26,291 nt of DNA. Origin: Sulfonitrofixus sp039714575 (lineage in GTDB: Bacteria > Campylobacterota > Campylobacteria > Campylobacterales > Sulfurimonadaceae). Position numbers and translations under genes: made by a program. Of this stretch, positions 1 through 5,355 are shown in pieces (within the stretch, counting starts at the first letter, position 1; every line of letters begins with the position of its first letter). The DNA is taken from contig JBDLJE010000026.1 in assembly GCA_039714575.1 (NCBI GenBank), positions 1 through 26,291 on the forward strand. The letters are read 5' to 3'. Below the pieces are notes generated by a model, which saw nothing but the letters and a program-made list of their open reading frames with translations, was not told the origin of the DNA and ran no database searches.

Positions 1-77
1 TGGGATATATCTCTCCCAATGAATTTGAAAAAAGATATAATGAAGAGGTTGAAAATAAGGCGGTGTTAACTAGCTAA
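1..77 (+). CDS. IS3-family transposase OrfB, C-terminal end only
   Basis: Reading from base 3 gives a 24-residue C-terminus, GYISPNEFEKRYNEEVENKA followed by VLTS and a TAA stop. The Y-[IL]-SP-x-EFE-K-x-Y pattern is the usual last segment of IS3-family DDE transposases (OrfB, rve domain), just after the catalytic region. The catalytic DDE residues lie upstream of the window, so activity cannot be judged. The stop falls 4 bases before the inverted repeat, as is normal in compact insertion sequences. Confidence 0.75.
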   Translation, partial: GYISPNEFEKRYNEEVENKAVLTS

Positions 78-80
78 TTT

Positions 81-107
81 TGTGTCTATAATATCGGGGA
101 CATTCCA
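81..107 (+). repeat. IS3-type terminal inverted repeat (right)
   Basis: The stretch directly after the transposase stop, containing TCGGGGACATTCCA and ending CA, has the shape of a right terminal inverted repeat. The partner repeat is outside the window, so the exact outer boundary is inferred from the CA end and from the abrupt start of unrelated gene-like sequence on the other strand. Confidence 0.6.
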
Positions 108-148
108 CCCATCTCTTTTAATATCTCACCAATGACTTGAGCTTTCAC
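108..148 (-). pseudogene. 5' fragment of an unknown gene cut by the IS element
   Basis: On the minus strand a GTG at 148-146 opens a frame reading (M)KAQVIGEILKEMG up to the insertion sequence boundary. It has a strong ribosome binding site AAAGGGGA (161-154) at a 5-base spacing and a TATAAT -10 box at 182-177, so this is a complete gene start rather than a chance frame. The rest of the gene would lie beyond the insertion sequence, outside the window. The 14 or so residues are too few to name a family. I infer disruption by IS insertion; the element could instead have landed at the edge of an already decayed gene. Confidence 0.5.
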
Positions 149-176
149 AATGTTCCCCTTTACGTGCGATAGTCCT

Positions 177-182
177 ATTATA
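177..182 (-). promoter_or_regulatory. -10 box of the IS-interrupted gene
   Basis: The minus strand carries a perfect TATAAT preceded by TG. A start of transcription about 7 bases downstream leaves a leader of roughly 20 bases that contains the AAAGGGGA ribosome binding site of the fragment at 148. There is no clear -35 box, which is usual for sigma-70 promoters in Campylobacterota. Confidence 0.45.
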
Positions 183-264
183 CAGCATTGTCAGGTTTAA
201 GTTGTCATCAAATAAGGTGGTATAAGAACGTTGGTGTCAGTGAGACAGTGTTTTAGATGCTGCT

Positions 265-488
265 ATGAATGCAGTTAAAAAAAGATGGTCTGAGGTAGAA
301 AGGTGCCCTAAAGTAAAACCGTATACAATGCGGCTATTGAAAGAAAACAAGGAACACGCATCAAACCATCCGCTAAGAACCGAAAGCCGTCGCCAAAGAA
401 AAAGGCCGGACTTTCAGCGCAAGAGATCAAACGAAGAAAGTCTAAAAAGAGTGCACTGGAGACCGTCTATAAAGAGGAGGTCAAAGAG
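265..488 (+). pseudogene. Probable frameshifted 5' part of the small basic protein gene
   Basis: The frame of the downstream protein at 489 stays open back to a stop at 309-311 and reads as plausible lysine/arginine-rich protein (for example SKTVYNAAIERKQGTRIK, then AGLSAQEIKRRKSK), but has no ATG, GTG or TTG start in that stretch. In the +1 frame an ATG at 265 gives MNAVKKRWSEVERCPK just before the block. Joining the two needs one base of shift near 300-320. I infer either a real frameshift mutation or a sequencing indel. An alternative is that this stretch is untranslated leader and the gene simply begins at 489. Confidence 0.4.
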
Positions 489-701
489 ATGTTTATGCTG
501 TGGTTTAAAAAACAGAAAGCGGTTGCCGGTCATGTTATGACCAAGACGGATGTGCTTAAAAACATTATTAAAAACCTGGATAAAAAACAGGATGATGTTT
601 TGGAAACCGCGATGAACGAGCTTGAATACAGCGGCTTCCTTGAGACCCAAGAAGACGGGTTTAGCTTGATGTTGACACAAAAGGGTGCTGACGCATTATA
701 G
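489..701 (+). CDS. Small hypothetical protein, possible winged-helix fold
   Basis: This 70-residue protein begins at an ATG with a very strong GAGGAGG ribosome binding site (474-480, spacing 8). The N-terminus is basic and hydrophobic (MFMLWFKKQK). The remainder is an amphipathic helix-rich segment ending in ELEYSGFLETQEDGFSLMLT-QKGADAL, which resembles the last helix and beta-wing of a winged helix-turn-helix domain ('level of x-x-G, strand, turn, strand'). That likeness is only by eye. The open frame extends upstream without a start codon, so the protein may be the C-terminal half of a longer, frameshifted gene. It converges on the histidine-rich gene. I do not recognise a named family. Confidence 0.5.
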   Translation: MFMLWFKKQKAVAGHVMTKTDVLKNIIKNLDKKQDDVLETAMNELEYSGFLETQEDGFSLMLTQKGADAL

Positions 702-726
702 GTGCCTATAGTGTTAAAGACGACGT

Positions 727-1161
727 CTAGTGCCTTGCATAACCCAGAATGTGACGTTTATAGATCACACGGATCTTTCGAAGCGGTCTGTCGCTGAAAC
801 GTACGATCTTCTCACCGCGCCAGTAAGCGATGTTCTTATAGCCGGTTAAACGCTGTTCAACATGTTTACAATGCTTTGAGTGCCGGTGATGTCGGTTGAC
901 GACAATGCTAAGGGGGCCTTTCGATGCACGCAAAAGTTCCCTTCTGTGGTTTGGATGGCAGTTGCGGTAGGTGACGACCTCTTTATATACAGGTATAGAA
1001 CGCACGACCTTTACAAAATGGTGCTTATGCTTTCTGTGCAGTACATGCGAAGACTGAACCTTGTTGTAGCGGTTCTGACCGTTATGTGCGTTATTATGGC
1101 TGCCGTAAGCCATGGACGAGACACCTAGAATCATTAGGGCTGTGAGAAGTAACTTTTTCAT
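727..1161 (-). CDS. Exported histidine-rich protein
   Basis: A 144-residue protein with a clear signal peptide (MKKLLLTALMILGVSSMAYG, cleavage probable after residue 20), so it should act in the periplasm or at the surface. Sixteen of 144 residues are histidine, clustered in H-R-K-H-K-H-H (near 42-48) and H-H-R-H-S-K-H-C-K-H (near 90-99), suggesting metal binding. The segment VPVYKEVVTYRNC-like (SIPVYKEV, then C) followed by GYKNIAYWRGEKIVRFSDRP and ending in KIRV resembles the flanks of glycine-zipper/17-kDa surface antigen proteins, but no glycine zipper is present. The start is set by a strong AAGGAG site at 1172-1167. It is divergent from the DUF234 gene. Function unknown. Confidence 0.7.
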   Translation of the reverse strand: MKKLLLTALMILGVSSMAYGSHNNAHNGQNRYNKVQSSHVLHRKHKHHFVKVVRSIPVYKEVVTYRNCHPNHRRELLRASKGPLSIVVNRHHRHSKHCKHVEQRLTGYKNIAYWRGEKIVRFSDRPLRKIRVIYKRHILGYARH

Positions 1162-1175
1162 TCTGAACTCCTTAG

Positions 1176-1204
1176 AGAGATCTCTTAGTCTTGTAGAGGT
1201 CTCT
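1176..1204. promoter_or_regulatory. Two similar palindromes between divergent genes
   Basis: AGAGATCTCT (1176-1185, perfect palindrome) and AGAGGTCTCT (1195-1204, one central mismatch) start 19 bases apart, just upstream of the histidine-rich gene and before the promoter of the rightward gene. The near-two-turn spacing would suit a dimeric repressor. This is a weak, purely visual call; short palindromes occur by chance. Confidence 0.25.
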
Positions 1205-1282
1205 TCTGTTTGAATGTCACAATCTAACAGTTCATTGTGTAGCGATCGTGTCTCTTTAGATATCGCTGCAACGGTATTAGGT

Positions 1283-1288
1283 TATAAT
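1283..1288 (+). promoter_or_regulatory. -10 box for the DUF234 gene
   Basis: A perfect TATAAT lies 28 bases before the ATG at 1316, giving a leader of about 20 bases with an AAGG ribosome binding site at 1303-1306. If this promoter is real, translation cannot start at the upstream in-frame ATG at 1214, which supports the shorter gene model. Confidence 0.45.
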
Positions 1289-1315
1289 GCTGCAAACAAT
1301 TCAAGGTCTTACTTC

Positions 1316-2230
1316 ATGGCAAAACATCCGACACTCTTAGAACAATTCCGCTCTTTCTGTTTTCAGAATAACGCTACCGACTTTGAGGGTGCCGTGGAGT
1401 ACTTTGCCGTTTTTGGCGGCATGGGGTGGAGGGTTGATATGTCCAAGCCTCTTGATGAGCTTATTGAAGAGAAAGTGTTAACGAACTATCGCTACATTCA
1501 TGCCGACATCGCCAAGATCACCCAGAGCGACAAGACCCATCATGCACTCCTGAGCGGTCTTGCCATAGGCGACAGACGCGAACACTCCGCCTTTAAACGG
1601 GCTAATGTCTCCCGCCAGGACGGCGAAGCCTCTATAGACTTTCTGGTCGAGAACGACCTGCTTGTTCGTGAAAAGTCTCAAGCCCAGCCGGTTAACGACA
1701 GAGAAGAGGTCTCAGAGAAACTCCTGTTTACGCTGCCATTTCTGCGTTTCTGGTTCTCGTCGATCTCTCCATACTATAAAGGTATTAGAGACGGTGACTA
1801 CAAAGAGGTCAAAACACGCCTTCAAAACATGAAACAGGACTTTTCCGACCCTCTCTACGACCAACTGGTGATGGAGCTGCTTAAAAAGAGTTTCAAAGAG
1901 GACCGCATCGACAAGATAGGTTCGTACTGGGACAAAAACAACGAGATCGACATTCTGGCTAAGACGAAATCAGGCAAGATCGTCGCCGGCATCTGCAAGT
2001 ACTCAAAGTCCAAAGCTAAAAAGAGTGAACTGACAAAGCTCAAAGAGCAGTGTGCCAAGGCCGAACTTGACCCTGACATCTTTGTCGTCTTCTCAAAAAG
2101 CGGCTTTTCAAACGAGCTTAAAAAAGAGAAAGGCGAGGGTGTTAGACTTTTTACGCTGAAAAACCTCAAAAGCCTGATGGACGACCTCAGTAAAGACGAC
2201 CTTCTTGTAAACACCAATAAAAAGTACTAA
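1316..2230 (+). CDS. DUF234 / PD-(D/E)XK nuclease-like protein
   Basis: From ATG 1316 this is a 304-residue protein. A winged-helix-like middle part (HHALLSGLAIGDRREHSAFK..., near 75-120) is followed by FRFWFSSISPYYKGI-like DUF234 sequence and a C-terminal domain with the layout of PD-(D/E)XK nucleases: N-N-E-I-D-I-L, then a strand ending G-I-C-K-Y. DUF234 is the C-terminal domain of archaeal/bacterial STAND-type ATPases; here no ATPase domain is attached. The acidic residue of the (D/E)XK motif is replaced by isoleucine (I-C-K), so nuclease activity is uncertain. An in-frame ATG at 1214 would add 34 residues, but that stretch holds a TATAAT box and does not look protein-like. Role unknown. 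Confidence 0.7.
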   Translation: MAKHPTLLEQFRSFCFQNNATDFEGAVEYFAVFGGMGWRVDMSKPLDELIEEKVLTNYRYIHADIAKITQSDKTHHALLSGLAIGDRREHSAFKRANVSRQDGEASIDFLVENDLLVREKSQAQPVNDREEVSEKLLFTLPFLRFWFSSISPYYKGIRDGDYKEVKTRLQNMKQDFSDPLYDQLVMELLKKSFKEDRIDKIGSYWDKNNEIDILAKTKSGKIVAGICKYSKSKAKKSELTKLKEQCAKAELDPDIFVVFSKSGFSNELKKEKGEGVRLFTLKNLKSLMDDLSKDDLLVNTNKKY

Positions 2231-2246
2231 CAACTACTCTCTTCAA

Positions 2247-2264
2247 GCCATAAATACTTATGGC
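2247..2264 (+). terminator. Possible weak terminator after the DUF234 gene
   Basis: GCCATAA-ATAC-TTATGGC forms a perfect 7-base-pair stem with a 4-base loop, 16 bases after the stop codon. There is no immediate T-tract; a T-rich stretch comes about 17 bases later. The position suits a terminator but the stem is AT-rich and weak. Confidence 0.35.
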
Positions 2265-2325
2265 CCTTAAACTGCAATCATATTTTCTTTTGATCCTTAT
2301 GCAGAAACTTCCTATATTAAAGCTC

Positions 2326-2337
2326 TATCAAGTGATA
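2326..2337. promoter_or_regulatory. Palindrome TATCAAGTGATA, possible operator
   Basis: A perfect 12-base palindrome about 120 bases before the best -10 box of the cytochrome operon. The half-sites point the opposite way from a Crp/Fnr site (TTGAT-N4-ATCAA), so no regulator is assigned. Confidence 0.25.
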
Positions 2338-2429
2338 AAATTATTGCTTATGTTTATTATAATGTTTGTTTCTACTTCTCTCTGAAAGAAGCCACAGCAG
2401 TGAATTTTCGGAATTATCTATCATAAAAA

Positions 2430-2457
2430 TTAATAGTAGATTATCAGTTTATATAAT
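2430..2457 (+). promoter_or_regulatory. Candidate promoter of the multihaem operon
   Basis: TATAAT at 2452-2457 with TTAATA at 2430-2435, separated by 16 bases. Transcription from here would give a leader of roughly 145 bases before the ATG at 2611. A second TATAAT at 2358-2363 is an alternative; the region is AT-rich, so chance matches are likely. Confidence 0.35.
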
Positions 2458-2610
2458 AAATATGTGTAAAAATCGGATAAGTAATACATAAATGTAGTAA
2501 TTTAGTTTATTTTCTTATGTTTCGTCTAATTTTAATAAAGAATATTTGTAAAAAGGAGTATATTTTTCATATAAACAGTGCCGTTTGGCAAAAGAAGGAA
2601 GGACATTTAC

Positions 2611-3258
2611 ATGGAGACAGAGACAAATACAAATACACCTGCACCAAAAAGAGAGACAAAAAAGAGATTCCCTCTTGGAATATGGGTAGTAATCGGGTTG
2701 ATTGTTGCTGGTGTTGTGGTAGGTATGGGCACATCGTTTGTGACGGTTGTCGCAGTTAAGCACACCTCGGATGTAAACTTTTGCGGCTCATGTCACTCAA
2801 TGGAGCCGATGGCAGAAGCGTATCGAAACAGTGTTCACGGCGGTTTCGGTGACAGCGGGATCATGGCGACGTGTGCCGACTGTCACCTCCCTCATGAATC
2901 AACGATGGGTTATATGGTCCAGAAGGTCAAGACAGGGATATGGGACGTGTGGGTAGAGAGTACGCACGACACCTCCAAGATCGACTGGCATGAGCGTCGT
3001 GAAGAGCGTCGTAACTGGGTCTATGATTCAGGATGTCTGCACTGTCATGAAAATCTTCTTCTGGGAACACGACCGAATAAAAAGGCATTTATCGCGCATA
3101 AAGCATACTTTGCCAAAAAGCTGGTGGTTGAAGGCCATAACGGCAAAGAGAATGCCAAGTGTGTTGATTGTCATAAACATGTCGGGCATTACCAGCTTGA
3201 AAAACATCTTCCGCCTGCACCGGACGAAGTTGTCTTTGCTAATAAAAACGGACACTAA
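2611..3258 (+). CDS. Tetrahaem quinol dehydrogenase, NapC/NirT/NrfH family
   Basis: This 215-residue protein has a short polar cytoplasmic N-terminus, one membrane helix (about 21-46) and four CXXCH haem sites at Cys58, 88, 142 and 184. The first reads FCGSCHSM, and the methionine two residues after the haem histidine matches the unusual first-haem ligand of NrfH/NapC proteins. The family takes electrons from menaquinol at the periplasmic face of the inner membrane and passes them to a soluble or anchored partner reductase. The ATG at 2611 has an AAGGAAGGA site 7 bases upstream; a GTG at 2578 in frame lacks one. It is the first gene of a five-gene multihaem operon and no NrfA or NapA follows, so the partner is probably the downstream cytochromes. 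No specific NrfH assignment is safe. Confidence 0.88.
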   Translation: METETNTNTPAPKRETKKRFPLGIWVVIGLIVAGVVVGMGTSFVTVVAVKHTSDVNFCGSCHSMEPMAEAYRNSVHGGFGDSGIMATCADCHLPHESTMGYMVQKVKTGIWDVWVESTHDTSKIDWHERREERRNWVYDSGCLHCHENLLLGTRPNKKAFIAHKAYFAKKLVVEGHNGKENAKCVDCHKHVGHYQLEKHLPPAPDEVVFANKNGH

Positions 3259-3269
3259 TAAGGATGAAG

Positions 3270-3800
3270 ATGAAAATGAATATGAAACATAAAAAAGCGG
3301 CAATCGCCGCGGGTCTGGTCGTTCTTCTCCTTATTATACTGGCTGTTAACGATGCCGGTTCAAAACTTGCACGTCTTGGAACTATCACGGTAAATATTGT
3401 GACGAATTTAGCCAATGCATCACATGGAGACCCCCGTTCTCTTGAAGAGATGGATGCAAAATATATAAAAGCAAACACGGGCAGTACCAAGACGGTGGCG
3501 CTGAGTGAGTTGCCAAAGGCGTTTGTTCCGCTTAAAAAGTACGGGCACCCGCCGTTCAACATGGGCTCGTGTAACATCTGTCATGCGCCAAAGCGCTCAA
3601 AACCGGCAGCGATCATAACGCATACCGTTTCGGAGCTCTGTTATAAGTGTCATGAACCTGTCGAAGCGGTCGATAAAGTTATGGCATCATTAGACTGTAA
3701 CAAGTGTCATAATCCTCACCATGCCGACCGTAAAAAGTTGATCCGTGAGAAAGTAACGGAAGAAGAGTGCCCGGTGGGTGAATTCCAAGAGTCGCATTGA
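3270..3800 (+). CDS. Membrane-anchored trihaem cytochrome c
   Basis: A 176-residue protein with an uncleaved N-terminal membrane helix (about 8-26) and three CXXCH sites at Cys101, 124 and 143, the last followed by the N-P-H-H pattern of doubled-CXXCH domains. Its N-terminal module (G-S-K-L-A-R-L..., then LPKAFVPLKKYGHPPFNMGS and CNICH) is plainly homologous to the first third of the next protein, so it looks like a short paralogue of it. ATG 3270 has AAGG 6 bases upstream; the ATG at 3264 touches that site. The end is odd: after K-V-T-E-E-E the frame gives CPVGEFQESH and a stop, while the +1 frame continues ARWVNSKSRIDVYGQLDMAV-TK to a stop at 3837, 12 bases before the next gene. A frameshift near 3757-3790 is possible. 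Confidence 0.8.
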   Translation: MKMNMKHKKAAIAAGLVVLLLIILAVNDAGSKLARLGTITVNIVTNLANASHGDPRSLEEMDAKYIKANTGSTKTVALSELPKAFVPLKKYGHPPFNMGSCNICHAPKRSKPAAIITHTVSELCYKCHEPVEAVDKVMASLDCNKCHNPHHADRKKLIREKVTEEECPVGEFQESH

Positions 3801-3849
3801 CGTGTACGGTCAGCTCGATATGGCAGTGACTAAGTGATAAGGTAATGAA

Positions 3850-5355
3850 ATGAAAAAAAACGTAATTAAAATAGTGATTCTTCTGTTACTGCTTGGAGGA
3901 GGGGTCTTCTTCTTTCAAACATACAGCGTCGGAGATAAGCTTAGCCGTTTTTGGACGATTATGAGCAAAATAGCGTACAACCTTCAGCACTCCGGTCATG
4001 ACTACAGCAATATTGAGCTTACGGACAAAGAGCTCAGAGAACTCAACATCACCAAGATCGCGTCTGAGATGAAAAGCACCATAGACAAGAGGAAAGAGGA
4101 GCAGGTCAGAATCGCGCCAATGGAGATCGAAGCGGACGAGATCAGAGAAGAGGAGAGGCCTACACATAATAAAGCACGTGCCAAAAAAGCAAAACTTGTG
4201 AAGCTGGAGGATCTTCCGGCAAAGTTCAAACCGCTCAAAAAGTATCTGCATGAACCGTTTAAGATGGGGGCATGTCAGATCTGTCACGTTCCTAATATCA
4301 ATAAACCCGGTGCATTGATCCGAAAGAACATCAAAGACATCTGCTACGAGTGTCATAAAACACGTTACACGAAAAAGTTTGACCATCGTCCGGTTAAAGA
4401 CGGCAAGTGTATGGACTGTCATGATCCGCATCAGTCCAATACCAAGCGGCTTTTGAAAGCGGATTCCGTCAATGATCTCTGTATGAAGTGTCATGACCGT
4501 AAAAGTACCTTTGAAGGCAAGGCGAAAAAACAGTTTGTCAACATGAACCTGTCGGTAAAACATGAGCCGATCGTTGAGAAGAGCTGTCTAGAGTGTCATG
4601 ACGCGCATACGGCAGACCACAAAATGCTTCTTGATCTTGATGGCAAGATGGACCTCTGTCTAGACTGTCATGATGATGTTTCGGAAAAGGTCAAGCATTC
4701 AGAATATAAACACGGTGGTGTCAATACCAGTAAAAAACGCTGTTTGGAGTGTCATGACGCGCATGCGACGAAGCATAAGATGCTGCTGAGAAAAGATCAG
4801 GTCTCTACGTGTCTGTCATGTCATGACAAAGAGGTCGAGGCAGATGAAGACGGCGGTATGCTTCTAAACATGAAAAAGCATCTAAAAGAGAACCCGAACT
4901 GGCATGGACCGATCAAAGATGTCGCCAAAGAGGGCGGTTGTGCCGCATGCCATGATCCGCATGGGTCGAACAACTTCAGTATATTGAAAAAGTCGTTCAC
5001 GAAAAACTTCTATGACAATTTCGACAACAAAGAGTTCTTCTGTTTCAAATGTCATGAGCAGAAGAAGGTTACCAAACAGTATATTCTCGCTAAGGACCAT
5101 AAGATAACCAGTTTCCGTGACGGCGAGGTCAATCTGCACTACCTGCATGTCAATGACAGAAAGGGCAGAAGCTGTCGTGCCTGTCATGATGAGCACGCCT
5201 CGAAATACAATCACCTCATACGTGATTATACGGAATTTAACGGCATCAAGTTCCCGTTACGCTTTGTTGAGACCGACAACGGCGGATCATGTGCGCCTGC
5301 CTGTCATAAAAAGTTTGAGTATGACCGTCTTGACCCCAAAGGGATCGGAAAATGA
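3850..5355 (+). CDS. Membrane-anchored dodecahaem cytochrome c, doubled-CXXCH type
   Basis: A 501-residue protein with an N-terminal membrane anchor (about 4-22), a charged linker (55-118), and a periplasmic haem domain. Eleven CXXCH motifs start at Cys142, 165, 187, 211, 246, 270, 298, 321, 364, 398 and 442; a twelfth site, CAPACH at 481, has three residues between the cysteines. The motifs come in pairs, with the repeating pattern His...CXXCH-x-x-H then about 15 residues and another CXXCH, as in the Paired_CXXCH (doubled CXXCH) family. Such proteins are electron wires or reductases in the periplasm. Residues 30-170 match the preceding trihaem protein. Start set by AAGG 7 bases before ATG 3850; it overlaps the next gene by ATGA. 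Probably the central conduit of the operon; no substrate can be assigned. Confidence 0.85.
   Translation: MKKNVIKIVILLLLLGGGVFFFQTYSVGDKLSRFWTIMSKIAYNLQHSGHDYSNIELTDKELRELNITKIASEMKSTIDKRKEEQVRIAPMEIEADEIREEERPTHNKARAKKAKLVKLEDLPAKFKPLKKYLHEPFKMGACQICHVPNINKPGALIRKNIKDICYECHKTRYTKKFDHRPVKDGKCMDCHDPHQSNTKRLLKADSVNDLCMKCHDRKSTFEGKAKKQFVNMNLSVKHEPIVEKSCLECHDAHTADHKMLLDLDGKMDLCLDCHDDVSEKVKHSEYKHGGVNTSKKRCLECHDAHATKHKMLLRKDQVSTCLSCHDKEVEADEDGGMLLNMKKHLKENPNWHGPIKDVAKEGGCAACHDPHGSNNFSILKKSFTKNFYDNFDNKEFFCFKCHEQKKVTKQYILAKDHKITSFRDGEVNLHYLHVNDRKGRSCRACHDEHASKYNHLIRDYTEFNGIKFPLRFVETDNGGSCAPACHKKFEYDRLDPKGIGK

Larger units (their letters stand above)
1..107 (+). mobile_element. Right end of an IS3-family insertion sequence
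   Basis: The first 107 bases read as the 3' end of an IS3-type element: the transposase C-terminus, its stop codon at 75-77, and a terminal sequence that ends in CA at 107. Its reverse complement starts TGGAATGTCCCC, the TG-start, C-rich form common for IS3 inverted repeats. The left end lies outside the window, so the element's length and target duplication cannot be seen. The base after 107 begins a run of C that could be part of a short target duplication. Confidence 0.75.
2231..2610. other. AT-rich intergenic gap before the cytochrome operon
   Basis: No convincing gene lies in these 380 bases; the frames crossing it have no ribosome binding sites and poor composition. It holds a hairpin (2247-2264), a 12-base palindrome (2326-2337), TATAAT boxes at 2358-2363 and 2452-2457, and the AAGGAAGGA ribosome binding site (2595-2603) of the first cytochrome gene. 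Its size and AT content fit a regulated promoter region for a respiratory operon. Confidence 0.6.

Noticed and set aside
414..680. Minus-strand 88-residue open frame
   Set aside because: It is antisense to the small gene at 489-701, has no ribosome binding site and a composition rich in Phe/His/Leu typical of reversed Lys/Glu-rich coding sequence.
706..725. Terminator between the convergent genes at 701 and 727
   Set aside because: TATAGG-TG-CCTATA near 687-700 is palindromic but lies inside the end of the gene and has a loop of only two bases and no T-tract.
880..1128. Plus-strand 82-residue open frame
   Set aside because: Lies opposite the signal-peptide gene at 727-1161, which has a strong ribosome binding site and sensible sequence.
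1214..1315. Longer N-terminus for the DUF234 protein
   Set aside because: This stretch contains a TATAAT box, the ATG at 1214 has no good ribosome binding site, and the encoded 34 residues do not resemble the rest; ATG 1316 has AAGG at the right distance.
2326..2337. Fnr/Crp box upstream of the cytochrome operon
   Set aside because: TATCAAGTGATA is a palindrome but the half-sites face inward the wrong way for TTGAT-N4-ATCAA, so it was kept only as an unassigned palindrome.
2578..2610. GTG start for the NapC-family gene
   Set aside because: The ATG at 2611 has AAGGAAGGA upstream, while the GTG has none at a useful distance; the added 11 residues would precede a normal polar N-terminus.
2611..3800. 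nrfHA nitrite-reductase operon
   Set aside because: The first gene fits NrfH, but none of the four downstream cytochromes has the CXXCK catalytic haem motif or NrfA length and pattern.
3886..4563. Minus-strand 225-residue open frame
   Set aside because: Antisense to the 12-haem protein; long open antisense frames arise there because of its codon use and repeat structure.
4260..5310. DNA repeat array or CRISPR-like pattern in the 12-haem gene
   Set aside because: The recurrent TGTCATGA-type words are the codons of the CXXCH motif, not spaced identical repeats with unique spacers.
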